Source of the DNA: an uncultured Prevotellaceae bacterium
GTDB lineage: Bacteria > Bacteroidota > Bacteroidia > Bacteroidales > Muribaculaceae
NCBI GenBank assembly: GCA_905210415.1
Contig: CAJLWM010000001.1
Coordinates: 1-64,000, forward strand
Direction of reading: 5' to 3'
DNA: 64,000 nucleotides
The notes under the pieces were generated by a model. It had not been told where the DNA came from and did no database searches. It worked only from the letters and a program-made list of their open reading frames with translations. The translations under genes and the position numbers were made by a program. Below, piece after piece: positions 18,720 through 29,219 of this stretch; position 1 is the first letter of the stretch, and each line of letters starts with the position of its first letter.

Positions 18720-19543
18720 CAACCTGGGAATTTAGGGAACTTTTCAAAATCGGGGTCACGCTTTTCCAAGAATGCATTCTTGCCTTCTTGAGCCTCTTCC
18801 ATTGTATAATACATCAGCGTGGCATCGCCAGCCAATTCCATCAAGCCACGTTGACCATCAAGTTCGGCATTCAAGCAACGCTTCACCATTCTGATAGCAA
18901 ACGGACTGCGCATCATTATGGTTTCACACCATTCCACAGTCTCGTCTTCGAGTTGGCTAAGAGGCACCACCTTGTTTACCAAGCCCATTTCCAATGCTTC
19001 TGCAGCGGTGTAAAGACGACAAAGATACCAGATTTCACGTGCCTTCTTCTGACCAACGCAACGTGCCAAATAAGAGCTTCCGAATCCTCCGTCGAAACTA
19101 CCCACCTTCGGACCCGTTTGACCAAACTTGGCATTGTCTGATGCAATAGACAAGTCACACACCACATTGAGCACATTACCGCCTCCCACTGCGTAGCCGT
19201 TTACCATCGCGATAACAGGCTTTGGTATCGAGCGAATCACCTTGTGAAGGTCGAGCACATTCAGGCGAGGAGTTCCTTCGGTGTCTTTATAACCACCGAT
19301 TGTCTTATAGTTTTGGTCGCCACCCGAACAAAAAGCTTTGTCACCGATGCCGGTAAGGATAATCACGCGTATATCGCTACGTTCTCGACAAATATCAAAC
19401 GCATCGAGCATTTCGCTATTAGTGAGCGGACGGAATGCATTGTAAACCTCCGGACGGTTGATAGTGATCTTTGCAATTCCTTTGTATTGTTCAAAAAGAA
19501 TATCAGTGTATTGCTTTATTGGTTTCCATTCTCTGTTTGCCAT
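18719..19543 (-). CDS. menB: 1,4-dihydroxy-2-naphthoyl-CoA synthase
   Basis: 274-residue crotonase-fold enzyme closing the second ring of menaquinone from o-succinylbenzoyl-CoA. Family hallmarks: the N-terminal [24 protein letters not shown] stretch, the oxyanion loop SGGDQ (CSGGDQNYK), [15 protein letters not shown], and [19 protein letters not shown], which is characteristic of MenB rather than other crotonases. Gap to menD is 20 bases. Confidence 0.97.
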   Translation of the reverse strand: MANREWKPIKQYTDILFEQYKGIAKITINRPEVYNAFRPLTNSEMLDAFDICRERSDIRVIILTGIGDKAFCSGGDQNYKTIGGYKDTEGTPRLNVLDLHKVIRSIPKPVIAMVNGYAVGGGNVLNVVCDLSIASDNAKFGQTGPKVGSFDGGFGSSYLARCVGQKKAREIWYLCRLYTAAEALEMGLVNKVVPLSQLEDETVEWCETIMMRSPFAIRMVKRCLNAELDGQRGLMELAGDATLMYYTMEEAQEGKNAFLEKRDPDFEKFPKFPG

Positions 19544-19563
19544 AATAGTATAATATTTAGTTT

Positions 19564-21285
19564 TTATTTATTGTTCTTCTTATTTCTGCGATAATAGCCC
19601 CGCAGCACCTCAGCATCCACTGCGCTATCAGTGTCCACTGCAAGTATCGCTGGATGATTATCTGCGAAAAATTTTGTCAATTCAGTCAGTAGGTCAGAAG
19701 CCGAAGCTGCGCTGTAGAAGTTGAAGCCAAACGCTGCCGCGTATTTATCTACCGGCATATCACGTCTAACCTCAAAATATTCTTCCAGTTCGGGTAGCGA
19801 CGACGTTCCACCAATAAAACGGAAAATTCCACCACCACTGTTGCACAGCACTATCACCTTAAATCGCGACGTGTTGTATTGCGAACTCAAACCATTCACA
19901 TCATAACCGAAACTCATATCTCCGGTGATTAGCAACACATCTTTATCTTTCGCAGCAATAGAAGCACCTAAGGCAGTAGACGTGCATCCATCGATACCCG
20001 AAATACCTCGGTTGCACCACCATTGTTTCACCTGCGGCAAAGCAAATAGTTGTGCCAATCGCACCGAAAGACCGTTTGAAAGATGTAAAATAGTTTCGGG
20101 TGGGATGTTTTGGCATATCGTATGCATCGCAGAGAGATTGCACCACGGAGCATCGGCCACATATCTATGGTGACTCTGCGCAGCACGCTGAGCAAGGCTG
20201 TGCCACATGTGCGAATACTCACTTTCAATGGCATTATCTACCGGCTGTGATAATATATCTTTGAAGAAGTCTGCCGCATCTACACCGATTGTGCGAGTGC
20301 AATGCTGCATTGTGTCGATAATGCAACGATCAACTCCCACTCGCCATTGCTGGCACTGGGCATGCTTGCGCAAGAACATCTTTAAGTTCTTCGACACTAT
20401 GGCGCCTCCTGCGTATATCAATAAGTCTGGAGCATAATCATCTCGCTCGCTTTCAAGCATTTCACTCAACACCACATCGGTTTGTGTGATAATACCCAAG
20501 CCCTTCACATTGGCAAGTTGCTCACTCAGCACCACCACATTGCTTCGCTTTGCAAGTGCTATAAGCGATTGTGCAAGAGTGTCGTTCTCTGGCATAAACC
20601 CAGCTACAATCATCACCTTGCGCTCACAGGCTATCTGCTTTGCAAGCACCGCACGTTCGCCATCGCCAAGGCGCGGCATTGCAGTGGTATGCTCTATAAC
20701 ATGCAATCCCGATGGTTCGTTATCGGTATCGCAAATTGGTTCGCCAATGTGTATGTTGATATGAATCGGAGCAAAAGGTTTCTGCAAGGCGTGCGCAAAT
20801 GCCTCATTGAGCATTCTATTCACCCACCACGACTCTGCGTCGCTGGCAGGCAATGATGGCAACGAGCGGCGCCATTTCGTCACCGAAGCAAGGGCTTCAG
20901 GCTGACGCATGGTCTGACTATCGTTTTGGTCAATCCACTCTTTTGGACGATCGGCTGAGACAATCATCAAAGGCAAATGTGCATAATATGCCTCTGCCGC
21001 CGCTGGAGCAAGATTTAGCAAAGCCGAGCCAGAAGTACACACCACTGCCACCAATCGTTGGGTCTGCTGGGCGAGGCCTATGGCTGCAAAGCCAGCACTA
21101 CGCTCGTCGGTAATCACCACCTTGCGCAATTGCTTGCAACGTGCCAGCGCCATCAGCAACGGTGCGTTGCGCGATCCTGGGCAGCACACAGCATATTCCG
21201 CACCATGATGCACGAGCAATTCCACTAAACGTCGACACGTTTTGTGTATAGTATTTTCTGATTGATTGTGTTCCGTTTCATTCAT
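19564..21285 (-). CDS. menD: SEPHCHC synthase (2-oxoglutarate-dependent)
   Basis: 573-residue thiamine-diphosphate enzyme adding 2-oxoglutarate's succinyl semialdehyde unit to isochorismate. N domain: [16 protein letters not shown] and the E in [15 protein letters not shown] that activates ThDP. C domain: [16 protein letters not shown] and [14 protein letters not shown], ending in the [13 protein letters not shown]hDP-Mg motif. Full length (550-580). It sits between menF and menB; no menH (SHCHC synthase) gene follows, unlike in E. coli. Confidence 0.96.
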   Translation of the reverse strand: MNETEHNQSENTIHKTCRRLVELLVHHGAEYAVCCPGSRNAPLLMALARCKQLRKVVITDERSAGFAAIGLAQQTQRLVAVVCTSGSALLNLAPAAAEAYYAHLPLMIVSADRPKEWIDQNDSQTMRQPEALASVTKWRRSLPSLPASDAESWWVNRMLNEAFAHALQKPFAPIHINIHIGEPICDTDNEPSGLHVIEHTTAMPRLGDGERAVLAKQIACERKVMIVAGFMPENDTLAQSLIALAKRSNVVVLSEQLANVKGLGIITQTDVVLSEMLESERDDYAPDLLIYAGGAIVSKNLKMFLRKHAQCQQWRVGVDRCIIDTMQHCTRTIGVDAADFFKDILSQPVDNAIESEYSHMWHSLAQRAAQSHHRYVADAPWCNLSAMHTICQNIPPETILHLSNGLSVRLAQLFALPQVKQWWCNRGISGIDGCTSTALGASIAAKDKDVLLITGDMSFGYDVNGLSSQYNTSRFKVIVLCNSGGGIFRFIGGTSSLPELEEYFEVRRDMPVDKYAAAFGFNFYSAASASDLLTELTKFFADNHPAILAVDTDSAVDAEVLRGYYRRNKKNNK

Positions 21286-21395
21286 ACTTCAAATTTAGTG
21301 AATTATTGCCACATAGCCTAATTTGTCGCTGGCATATCCCCAAAGAGAAGCCCAGCGGCATGCTTCAACAATTCCATTCCCTGAATATTCCACTG

Positions 21396-22436
21396 CTATT
21401 TCAGTAATGAGAGGAGAAGTTGCGATTTCAATTCGGTTTCGTTCCACTCATCAAGCGGATTGCTGTCAGCGGTGAGTCCTCCGCCAGCATAGATACAGCA
21501 TTGGTGTTCGTCAAACTGCATCGAGCGCAAGTTTACGAAATATCGAAAATCGCCATTGCTATCATACGGACCAAGATATCCACCATAGTAGCGGCGTTGA
21601 TGTGCCTCATTGGCTATAATAAAATCTATGGCTTGCGCCTTTGGCATACCCGAAAGCGCTGGCGTGGGATGAAGCGCTGATGTGAGAGCATCAAGATGTG
21701 CGGCATCACACTTCGCATCAAATTCGGTGCATAGATGTTGCACTCCAGCCGCCTTGCGATTGTAGGTAGCACTCTTGCTATACGATATACCCAGATTATC
21801 TAATGTGTTTGATATAAACGCGCTCACAATGCCCTGCTCCTCTATTTCCTTGGGCGTCCATTCGCGGGCAGAATCGCTTGGCTTTGTGGCAGCAAGGGCC
21901 ATCGTATGGCACACACCATCATGTGCCGAAAGCAAAACTTCGGGGCTTGCACCCATCCATGCTCCCGTGCGAGGATGATTATATATAAATGCCAAAGCAT
22001 TAGGGTTGCTTTGGGCAAGGCTGACGAAACATTTGCCCCAATCCCCCACATTATGAGGCTTAACGATTACTTTTGAAATCACCACCTTACGCATATCTCC
22101 GCTCTGCATCGCAACAATGCTCCGCTCCACCAATGCGAGATATTCGCTTTGCGATGTGCTTTGCTGCACGATTGGCAACAAAGGATGTGAATCACATTGC
22201 TCTTGCATGACATACTGCTCCGCCGAAAGGTGTGGAACAATCATCGTGGGCTGGCAATCGCCGTCTACCGCAAACGGATGAACCACGAATCCTCGTGATG
22301 GCGCTGATTCCGCACTATTTTGCACACCAAACCGAATCTCGTCGGTCAGCGGCAGGCGATATGCAAAAAAAGTTGCGCCTTTCTGTATGGCAAGATTTAT
22401 GGCTTGTAATGTGGTTTGTAGTTGTGTTTCCGTCAT
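21396..22436 (-). CDS. menF: isochorismate synthase
   Basis: 346-residue chorismate-binding enzyme converting chorismate to isochorismate, the first committed menaquinone step. Signature regions: VVISKVIVKP (catalytic Lys area), AFIYNHPRTGAWMGASPEVLL, MALAATKP, LHPTPALSGMPKAQAIDFI and RRYYGGYLG. Short N-terminus compared with E. coli MenF (431), as common in this phylum. Its ATG overlaps the rimO stop (ATGA), so it is coupled to ftsY-rimO. Confidence 0.94.
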   Translation of the reverse strand: MTETQLQTTLQAINLAIQKGATFFAYRLPLTDEIRFGVQNSAESAPSRGFVVHPFAVDGDCQPTMIVPHLSAEQYVMQEQCDSHPLLPIVQQSTSQSEYLALVERSIVAMQSGDMRKVVISKVIVKPHNVGDWGKCFVSLAQSNPNALAFIYNHPRTGAWMGASPEVLLSAHDGVCHTMALAATKPSDSAREWTPKEIEEQGIVSAFISNTLDNLGISYSKSATYNRKAAGVQHLCTEFDAKCDAAHLDALTSALHPTPALSGMPKAQAIDFIIANEAHQRRYYGGYLGPYDSNGDFRYFVNLRSMQFDEHQCCIYAGGGLTADSNPLDEWNETELKSQLLLSLLK

Positions 22437-23734
22437 TTTACTTCTCCCATCAACTCATACGGCAAAGCCTCTGTGATGGTGACATCGTAAAATTCGCCAA
22501 TTTCAAGAGGCTTATCCTTAGTGATAAGTACTTCAGGGTCAACTTCAGGAGAGTCGTATTGCGTACGACCGATATAGTAGTCGGCATCCTCATCATCAAT
22601 GATTACGCGCTGCACGGTGCCAACTTTAGCTTCGTTGAGTTGGAGCGCAATCTCTTGCTGGATGTCCATAAGTTCTTCCAAACGGCTTTGCTTCACCTCA
22701 TCGCTGATAACGTCTTCGTAGTGCTTTGCACCATAAGTACCCTCTTCCTCAGAGTAAGCAAAAGCACCCATACGGTCAAACTTGGCTTCCTTCACAAATT
22801 GCTTCAGTTCTTCAAACTCTTCCTCGCCCTCTCCCGGGAATCCCACCATAAGCGTGGTGCGGATGTGGATGCCAGGCACCTCGTCGCGCAAACGCTTAAC
22901 AAGAGCGATAGTCTCTTCTTTGGTGATGTGACGGCGCATATTCTCAAGCACCTTGTCGCTGATATGCTGCAATGCGATGTCAAGATACTTGCACACGTTG
23001 GCATGGCGAGCCATCACTGGCAATATCTCGTATGGGAATTGAGTTGGATAAGCATAATGCAGGCGAATCCACTCCACCCCAGGAATTCCTGCCATACGAT
23101 CGATAAGTTCTGGCAGGCGCATTTCGCCATATAGGTCAAGACCATACGACGACAAGTCTTGTGCAATGATATTAAATTCCTTCACGCCACATTCCACAAG
23201 ATGCGTCACCTCAGCGAGAACATCCTCCATTGGCACAGACTTATGACGGCCTGTAATGAGTGGAATAGCGCAAAATGCGCAGAAACGATTGCAGCCTTCA
23301 GAAATCTTCACGTAGGCATAGTGTCGTGGAGTTGTGAGCACACGTTCGTTGGCAATATCTTGCTTATATGCCTTGCCAAGGTCGGCGAGCATTTCTGTCC
23401 AAGAGAATTTACCATAGAAATGGTCAACATCGGCAAACTCTGGCTCGTTTTGCAAGTCAGCGAGAAAGCGCTCTGCAAGACAGCCCATCACATAAAGGCG
23501 CTTGATTTTGCCTTCACGCTTAGCGTCGACGAGGCGAAGAATCATCTCTATAGATTCCTCTTGCGCATCTTGAATGAAACCGCAAGTGTTCACCACCACG
23601 ATTTCTCCGTTCACCTCACTTGGATTATGCTCAAGTGTATAGCCGTATTCTGAAAACTGGCGCATGAGGTGCTCCGAATCAACCAGATTCTTTGAGCAAC
23701 CCAGCGATATAATGTCAATCTTGTTCTTACGCAT
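22433..23734 (-). CDS. rimO: ribosomal protein S12 methylthiotransferase
   Basis: 433-residue radical SAM methylthiotransferase that modifies the conserved Asp of ribosomal protein S12. N-terminal UPF0004 domain with cluster cysteines in SLGCSKN, VVNTCGFI and MGCLAER; central radical SAM motif EGCNRFCAFCAIP (CX3CX2C); C-terminal TRAM domain (about 370-433). Lies 22 bases after ftsY; this ftsY-rimO pairing is common in Bacteroidetes. Confidence 0.97.
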   Translation of the reverse strand: MRKNKIDIISLGCSKNLVDSEHLMRQFSEYGYTLEHNPSEVNGEIVVVNTCGFIQDAQEESIEMILRLVDAKREGKIKRLYVMGCLAERFLADLQNEPEFADVDHFYGKFSWTEMLADLGKAYKQDIANERVLTTPRHYAYVKISEGCNRFCAFCAIPLITGRHKSVPMEDVLAEVTHLVECGVKEFNIIAQDLSSYGLDLYGEMRLPELIDRMAGIPGVEWIRLHYAYPTQFPYEILPVMARHANVCKYLDIALQHISDKVLENMRRHITKEETIALVKRLRDEVPGIHIRTTLMVGFPGEGEEEFEELKQFVKEAKFDRMGAFAYSEEEGTYGAKHYEDVISDEVKQSRLEELMDIQQEIALQLNEAKVGTVQRVIIDDEDADYYIGRTQYDSPEVDPEVLITKDKPLEIGEFYDVTITEALPYELMGEVK

Positions 23735-23756
23735 TATCTATGTGAATAATACTTGC

Positions 23757-24713
23757 TTATTTACCGAAAAGTGATTTTACAAATTCTGCTTTGCGGAACA
23801 CTTGCAGGTGTTCCATTCCTTCGCCCAATCCAATATATTTTACAGGAATCTTAAATTGGTCGCTGATGCCAATCACCACACCACCCTTGGCTGTACCATC
23901 GAGTTTTGTTATTGCCAATTCGTTGACTTCCGTAGCAACTACAAACTGCTTGGCTTGTTCAAAGGCATTCTGTCCGGTAGAGCCGTCGAGCACCAAAAGC
24001 ACTTCGTTTGGAGCATCTGGCACAACCTTCTTCATCACGTTCTTTATCTTAGTAAGCTCATTCATCAAGCCCACCTTGTTGTGCAAGCGGCCTGCGGTGT
24101 CAATGATCACCACATCGGCGCCTTGAGCCTTGGCTGATGCAACTGTGTCATAAGCCACCGATGCAGGGTCAGAACCCATTTGTTGCTTAATCACAGGCAC
24201 ATCCACGCGCTTACCCCAGATTTCAAGTTGCTCAATGGCTGCTGCACGGAATGTGTCGGCAGCACCAAGCACTACCTTGTTGCCGGCTTTCTTAAACTGA
24301 TAAGCCAATTTACCGATAGTAGTGGTCTTACCCACGCCATTCACACCCACCACCATTATCACATATGGCTTGGCTACTCCTGCTGGCACTTGAAAATCGT
24401 CGGACGTTGTGCCCGTGCTTTCAGCAAGCATTTGGGTGATTTCATCGCAGAGCAATTCATTGAGCTCCGTCGAGTTAACGTATTTGTCGCGAGCCACTCG
24501 GTCGCGAATGCGGTCAATAATCTTCAGCGTGGTTTCAACACCGACATCCGATGTGATAAATACTTCCTCAAGTTCGTCGAGAACATCATCATCGATTGTC
24601 GATTTTCCTGCAATAGCACGCGTGATTTTACTGAAAAAACCTTGTTTGGTTTTCTCGAGACCTTTATCTAAGGTTTCTTTCTTTTCTTTTGAGAAAAAAC
24701 TGAATAATCCCAT
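23757..24713 (-). CDS. ftsY: signal recognition particle receptor FtsY
   Basis: 318-residue SRP GTPase receptor that docks ribosome-nascent-chain complexes at the membrane. The N-terminal FSFFSKEKKETL helix is an amphipathic membrane-targeting segment; the long acidic A domain of E. coli is missing, as is normal here. NG domain: GVNGVGKTTTIGKLA (G1), DTFRAAA, DTAGR (G3), TKLDGTAKGG (G4) and GLGEGMEHLQVF. Confidence 0.98.
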   Translation of the reverse strand: MGLFSFFSKEKKETLDKGLEKTKQGFFSKITRAIAGKSTIDDDVLDELEEVFITSDVGVETTLKIIDRIRDRVARDKYVNSTELNELLCDEITQMLAESTGTTSDDFQVPAGVAKPYVIMVVGVNGVGKTTTIGKLAYQFKKAGNKVVLGAADTFRAAAIEQLEIWGKRVDVPVIKQQMGSDPASVAYDTVASAKAQGADVVIIDTAGRLHNKVGLMNELTKIKNVMKKVVPDAPNEVLLVLDGSTGQNAFEQAKQFVVATEVNELAITKLDGTAKGGVVIGISDQFKIPVKYIGLGEGMEHLQVFRKAEFVKSLFGK

Positions 24714-24737
24714 ATATAATATTGTATGAAATGTTTC

Positions 24738-25475
24738 TTACTTGTTGTGGATAAAATCTTCTGCCTTTTTCAGCGTTTCGAGTTTTCCGATATCAAACCA
24801 GTTATAGCCCGAAGGATTATATCCATAAATCTTGATTTCTCTGCACGATGCTATATAATACGGCGTAATGGAAAATTTAGGCTCTTCGCTGTAATTCTCC
24901 AACGATTTGAAGATGCGTGGTGAAATCACATGTATGCCACCGAATGCCAATTTCTCATGAGGAACGCTCAGATCAAGGTCAGCGGGCTTCACTTCGCCGG
25001 TTGCTATATTGGTCCAGCCCATCATTCGGTTGTCGCTGTCAAGCACAAGGTATCGCTGAGTGTCGCGTTGCTTAGTCAGAAGCGTAACGTCGGCTCCAGC
25101 GTGATTATGAAAATCGATTATACTTTGCAGATTGAGGTCGGTGAAAATGTCGGCGTTATGCACGAGAAAGGGTTCATCGCCATCAAGCAAAGCCTTAGCC
25201 TTGAGTATGCCACCACCAGTATCAAGCAGCATGTCGCGCTCATCGCTTATCGTGATATTCACGCCGAAATTATCATTTTCCTTTAGGAAATCGATAATCT
25301 TTTCGCCAAAGTGGTGTATGTTCACCACAATGTCGGTGATGCCAATATCGCGAATGTTGCATATCACGCGTTGAAGCATGGGCACACCATCCAGAGGCAC
25401 CAATGCTTTTGGCATGTCATTGGTGAGCGGACGTAGTCGAGTGCCTAAACCGGCTGCGAATACCATTGCTTTCAT
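24738..25475 (-). CDS. MurU-like sugar-1-phosphate nucleotidyltransferase
   Basis: 245-residue nucleotidyltransferase. MVFAAGLGTRLRPLTNDMPKAL is the nucleotide/Mg signature; VHNADIFTDL supplies the metal-binding Asp, and YNWFDIGKLETL closes the active site. Size and sequence resemble MurU (N-acetylmuramate-1-phosphate uridylyltransferase) and HddC-type enzymes. The preceding gene encodes an AmgK-like sugar kinase, which together with MurU makes UDP-MurNAc from recycled MurNAc in Pseudomonas. That role is inferred from the pairing; GlcNAc- or mannose-1-phosphate remain alternatives. Confidence 0.8.
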   Translation of the reverse strand: MKAMVFAAGLGTRLRPLTNDMPKALVPLDGVPMLQRVICNIRDIGITDIVVNIHHFGEKIIDFLKENDNFGVNITISDERDMLLDTGGGILKAKALLDGDEPFLVHNADIFTDLNLQSIIDFHNHAGADVTLLTKQRDTQRYLVLDSDNRMMGWTNIATGEVKPADLDLSVPHEKLAFGGIHVISPRIFKSLENYSEEPKFSITPYYIASCREIKIYGYNPSGYNWFDIGKLETLKKAEDFIHNK

Positions 25476-25494
25476 ACTCTCTCAACAATTATGA

Positions 25495-26925
25495 TTACTT
25501 AGCGTGAAACACTTGTTCGATGTTTTGCTCGCAATGCACAAGCTCAACCTTTACATTAAATTTCTTATTGATATGTTCTGCCATGTGTTGTGCGCAATAC
25601 ACCGAGCGGTGCTGGCCACCAGTACAGCCAAAGCATACCATCAAATTGGTAAATCCACGCTCGATATAGCGCTTCACCGAAGCATCTACAAGCGCATAGG
25701 CATGTTCCAAGAAGCTACCCACCTCGCTCTCCGTCTCAAGGAATTTTATCACCTTGTCGTCGAGCCCGGTATATGGCTTATAACGGTCGTATTTACCAGG
25801 ATTGTTCACGGCACGACAATCGAAAACAAATCCGCCGCCATTGCCGGTGGTATCGTTAGGAATACCCTTTTTATATGCGAAACTCATCACTTTCACAGTG
25901 AGAGTGCGTTTCTCTAATTCGTCGGTGAATTGCTTCATATTCACTAATTCGTTTAATACTTTTGTGAGATATGGATATTCTGTGTAAGGATTGCTAATGA
26001 GGTCGCGCAGATTAGCTATGGCAAACGGCACACTTTGCATAAAGTGAGGTTTCTTCTCAAAGTAACCTCGGAATCCGTATGCACCAAGCACTTGCAATGT
26101 GCGGAAAAGCACGAAGTGGCGCAATTGTGCCTTGAAATAATCTGCATCTACTGGCTTGAATTTGCGCAATGCATCGATGTATTCATTCACAAATTCCTCG
26201 CGCAGACTATTTGGAAAATTAGCCTTCGCTTGCCATAGAAACGATGCCACATCATAGTAGAACGGGCCCTTTCTGCCACCTTGAAAATCGATAAACCAAG
26301 GTTCGCCGTCCTTTATCATCACATTGCGCGACTGGAAATCACGATACATAAATGTTGCCGAACTGCTGCGCAAAAGCACCTCAGTCATTGTATGGAAATC
26401 GTCCTCCAACTTGTCTTCGTCAAACTCGAGGCCAGTGGCTTTGAGAAAGCAGTATTTGAAGTAATTGAGGTCCCAAAGAATAGAGCGGCTATTAAACTCG
26501 CTTGCCGGGAAGCACTTCGAGAAATCCATCGAATCAGCTCCGTTGAATTGAATCTCAGGAAGCATACGAACGGTCTTAGTGATAAGTTGCTTCTCCTCTT
26601 CGCTAAACACGCGAGTAAGACGGCCCTTCTCGATTGCAGCGAATAGCGACAAGTCGCCAAGATCTTCCTGCAAGTAGCAGAAGCGATCTTCGCTCACTGC
26701 CACCACCTTTGGCACATTCAACCCCTTTTCACAGAAATGCTCATCCATATATAGGAAAGCCTCGTTCTCACAGAGGTTGGTACCAATGGCACCGATTAGC
26801 GATTTTCCTTCGCTTTTGAGACGGTAATAGTGTCTGTTAGAACCCGACGAAGGCAATTCTATGACTTCTGTTGGCTCTACACCTACTGTCTGCGTATATA
26901 ATTTTTTTAAAACTTCTTGATTCAT
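25495..26925 (-). CDS. AmgK-like sugar kinase fused to a RapZ C-terminal domain
   Basis: 476 residues, two domains. Residues about 15-310 are an aminoglycoside-phosphotransferase-like kinase with catalytic YRDFQSRNVM (Asp196, Asn201) and metal-binding WFIDFQGG (Asp213), as in anomeric MurNAc/GlcNAc kinase AmgK. Residues about 340-476 are the RapZ C-terminal domain with GGGFVFDCRAVNNPG and CFGCTGGQHRSV. In E. coli, RapZ's C-domain binds glucosamine-6-phosphate; the RNase adaptor P-loop half is absent here. First of a likely run through the MurU-like gene to ftsY-rimO-men, with a near-consensus promoter 26 bases upstream. Confidence 0.88.
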   Translation of the reverse strand: MNQEVLKKLYTQTVGVEPTEVIELPSSGSNRHYYRLKSEGKSLIGAIGTNLCENEAFLYMDEHFCEKGLNVPKVVAVSEDRFCYLQEDLGDLSLFAAIEKGRLTRVFSEEEKQLITKTVRMLPEIQFNGADSMDFSKCFPASEFNSRSILWDLNYFKYCFLKATGLEFDEDKLEDDFHTMTEVLLRSSSATFMYRDFQSRNVMIKDGEPWFIDFQGGRKGPFYYDVASFLWQAKANFPNSLREEFVNEYIDALRKFKPVDADYFKAQLRHFVLFRTLQVLGAYGFRGYFEKKPHFMQSVPFAIANLRDLISNPYTEYPYLTKVLNELVNMKQFTDELEKRTLTVKVMSFAYKKGIPNDTTGNGGGFVFDCRAVNNPGKYDRYKPYTGLDDKVIKFLETESEVGSFLEHAYALVDASVKRYIERGFTNLMVCFGCTGGQHRSVYCAQHMAEHINKKFNVKVELVHCEQNIEQVFHAK

Positions 26926-26950
26926 TTCTTTGATATTCTATGTGATTATA

Positions 26951-26982
26951 CAAAGATAACTCAAGCCTCTGGCTATATCAAA
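26951..26982 (-). promoter_or_regulatory. promoter of the kinase-RapZ/MurU-like/ftsY run
   Basis: Minus strand TTTG (26982-26979), 20 bases, TATCTTTG (26958-26951), 26 bases before the ATG. Confidence 0.75.
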
Positions 26983-26990
26983 TATTCTGC

Positions 26991-28571
26991 TTAAAATTCG
27001 CTCGTAAAGTGGAATCGAATCTTAGGGAAATCTGATTGCGCCATTTGCAACACATATCCCGAGTCGGCAAGGAACACGTCGCGACCATCGTGGTCGAGCG
27101 CCATATATTGATGCTTGCGGCTCTTGAATGCCTTGAGTGCTTCGTCGTCGTCGCTTTCTATCCAGCATGCCTTGTAGAGGCGCAGTGGTTCCCAGTGACA
27201 TTGTGCGCCATATTCGTGCAATAGACGGTATTGGATAACCTCAAACTGCAACTGACCCACTGTGCCAATGATTTTGCGACCATTAAATTGGTTGACAAAC
27301 AACTGTGCCACACCTTCGTCCATAAGCTGCTCAATACCCTTATTGAGTTGCTTCGTCTTCATTGGGTCGGTATTCTCGATATACTTAAACATCTCTGGAG
27401 AGAAGCTTGGCAAGCCCTTGTAGTGCAAATCCTCGCCTTCGGTGAGGGTGTCACCAATCTTGAAGTTGCCAGTATCTGGAATACCGATGATATCGCCTGG
27501 ATAAGCCTCATCCACCACGTCCTTCTTTTGTGCCATGAATGCGGTTGGTGCCGAGAATTTCATCATCTTGCCGCTGCGCATGTGCTTATAGTTGAAATTG
27601 CGACGGAACACACCTGAGCAAACCTTCACAAACGCGATACAGCTACGGTGGTTAGGGTCCATATTGGCGTGAATCTTAAACACAAATCCCGAGAATGTCT
27701 CTTCCTCTGGCTTCACCACTCGCTCCACTGCCTGAATTGGTCTTGGAGATGGTGCTATGCGCACAAAACAGTCGAGCAACTCCTTAACACCGAATGTGTT
27801 GAGCGCCGAACCAAAGAACACTGGCGCTACCTTAGCGTCAAGGTAGGTCTGCACATCAAATTCTGGATAAACGCCCTCTATCAATTCGAGGTCGTCGCGC
27901 AATTTCTGAGCATCCACATCGCCTATCGTAGCATCGATGAGCGGATCGTTGATGTCTTTGATTTCAACACGCTCTGTCACCTTCTGCTTGTCAGGCTGGA
28001 AAAGGTCGAGACCGTGCTCATATATGTTGTAAACGCCCTTAAACTTCGCGCCAATATTGATTGGCCAACTCAATGGGCGCACGTTGATTTTCAATTCAGT
28101 TTCAAGCTCATCAAGAATATCAAATGGGTCGCGACCTTCGCGGTCAAGCTTGTTGACGAAGATGATCACCGGAGTGTTGCGCATACGGCACACTTCCATC
28201 AGTTTGCGTGTCTGTTGCTCCACACCTTTTGCCACGTCGACAACGATGATTACGCTATCAACAGCGGTGAGTGTGCGGTAGGTGTCCTCGGCAAAGTCTT
28301 GGTGACCAGGAGTGTCAAGGATGTTGATTTTATAATCGCCATAGTTGAAACCCATCACTGATGTTGCCACTGAGATACCACGCTGCTTCTCGATTTCCAT
28401 CCAGTCGGAAGTAGCGGTCTTACGAATTTTATTTGATTTCACGGCACCTGCCACATGGATTGCGCCACCAAACAAAAGCAGTTTTTCAGTAAGGGTGGTC
28501 TTACCAGCATCAGGGTGCGAGATGATTGCAAAAGTGCGTCGCTTTAATATTTCGTTTTCTAAATTTGCCAC
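26991..28571 (-). CDS. prfC: peptide chain release factor 3
   Basis: 526-residue translational GTPase that recycles RF1/RF2 from the ribosome. The GTG at 28571 is chosen: it starts the protein a few residues before [26 protein letters not shown] and gives the usual RF3 length (about 529). The frame stays open to 28706, but that would overlap the DUF4924 gene. G motifs: HPDAGKTT (G1), DTPGHQDF (G3), [10 protein letters not shown] (G4). Conserved C-terminal domains follow. Confidence 0.95.
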   Translation of the reverse strand: MANLENEILKRRTFAIISHPDAGKTTLTEKLLLFGGAIHVAGAVKSNKIRKTATSDWMEIEKQRGISVATSVMGFNYGDYKINILDTPGHQDFAEDTYRTLTAVDSVIIVVDVAKGVEQQTRKLMEVCRMRNTPVIIFVNKLDREGRDPFDILDELETELKINVRPLSWPINIGAKFKGVYNIYEHGLDLFQPDKQKVTERVEIKDINDPLIDATIGDVDAQKLRDDLELIEGVYPEFDVQTYLDAKVAPVFFGSALNTFGVKELLDCFVRIAPSPRPIQAVERVVKPEEETFSGFVFKIHANMDPNHRSCIAFVKVCSGVFRRNFNYKHMRSGKMMKFSAPTAFMAQKKDVVDEAYPGDIIGIPDTGNFKIGDTLTEGEDLHYKGLPSFSPEMFKYIENTDPMKTKQLNKGIEQLMDEGVAQLFVNQFNGRKIIGTVGQLQFEVIQYRLLHEYGAQCHWEPLRLYKACWIESDDDEALKAFKSRKHQYMALDHDGRDVFLADSGYVLQMAQSDFPKIRFHFTSEF

Positions 28572-28638
28572 GGCTTGAAATGATATGTTGTTTTGAAAAA
28601 ATATTTTTTTTTCTTGTTTTGAGATATAGAGGCTGTTT

Positions 28639-29187
28639 TTACACTTCGTCGTCCTTAAACAAAGGTTCTTCTTCGTTTTTCTTAAACAATGCGGCGAGCA
28701 TAGCAATAAACTTCGACACTTGCAACATAGCCTTCTGTGTACCTTCGCTAATGGTTTTACCCTGCAATTTCAGCAGCAACGTGCCATAAAGCGCATTGAA
28801 GCATGTTTCAAGTTCGCCCACTTGCGAGCCTTGCGAACGAGAGCGAAGGTCAACAATAATTGGCAACGTGCGATAAAACTCAGCAGCATATTCAGGGAAT
28901 TTGTCAGACTTGAGCAATTGCTGATGCAATTCGGCAAGCAGAAGCAGTGCGTTGTTGTGCACTTGCAAATGGCCACCCTCTTTCTTGTTTTCGAGTTGCA
29001 TCATGGTTATCAGCCCCTCTATCCACTCACGTTCCTCAGCGCGTTGTGCCTCTGGAAATTGCGAGATTATATATTTGTCAATCGCTTCGATGTCGCACTT
29101 AAACGACCTAATAAGATCTTCCATCTGCCACATATATAGCAAATATTCTGCTATATTCTCTTTGCGTTTTTGTCGTGCTATAAACAT
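28639..29187 (-). CDS. DUF4924 family protein
   Basis: 182-residue protein of a family I know only from Bacteroidetes. Opens [24 protein letters not shown], then mostly alpha-helical with a charged, Glu-rich C-terminus ([14 protein letters not shown]). No signal peptide or membrane segment, no catalytic motif seen. It lies 32 bases after the Crp/Fnr gene and 67 before prfC, so cotranscription with the regulator is likely. Function unknown. Confidence 0.8.
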   Translation of the reverse strand: MFIARQKRKENIAEYLLYMWQMEDLIRSFKCDIEAIDKYIISQFPEAQRAEEREWIEGLITMMQLENKKEGGHLQVHNNALLLLAELHQQLLKSDKFPEYAAEFYRTLPIIVDLRSRSQGSQVGELETCFNALYGTLLLKLQGKTISEGTQKAMLQVSKFIAMLAALFKKNEEEPLFKDDEV

Positions 29188-29219
29188 AATATCTTCAGGT
29201 TATACGTTGCTCTGTTGTG

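Noticed and set aside
28572..28706. Longer N-terminus for release factor 3
   Set aside because: It overlaps the DUF4924 gene, is Lys/Cys rich and unlike the family; the GTG at 28571 gives the normal length.
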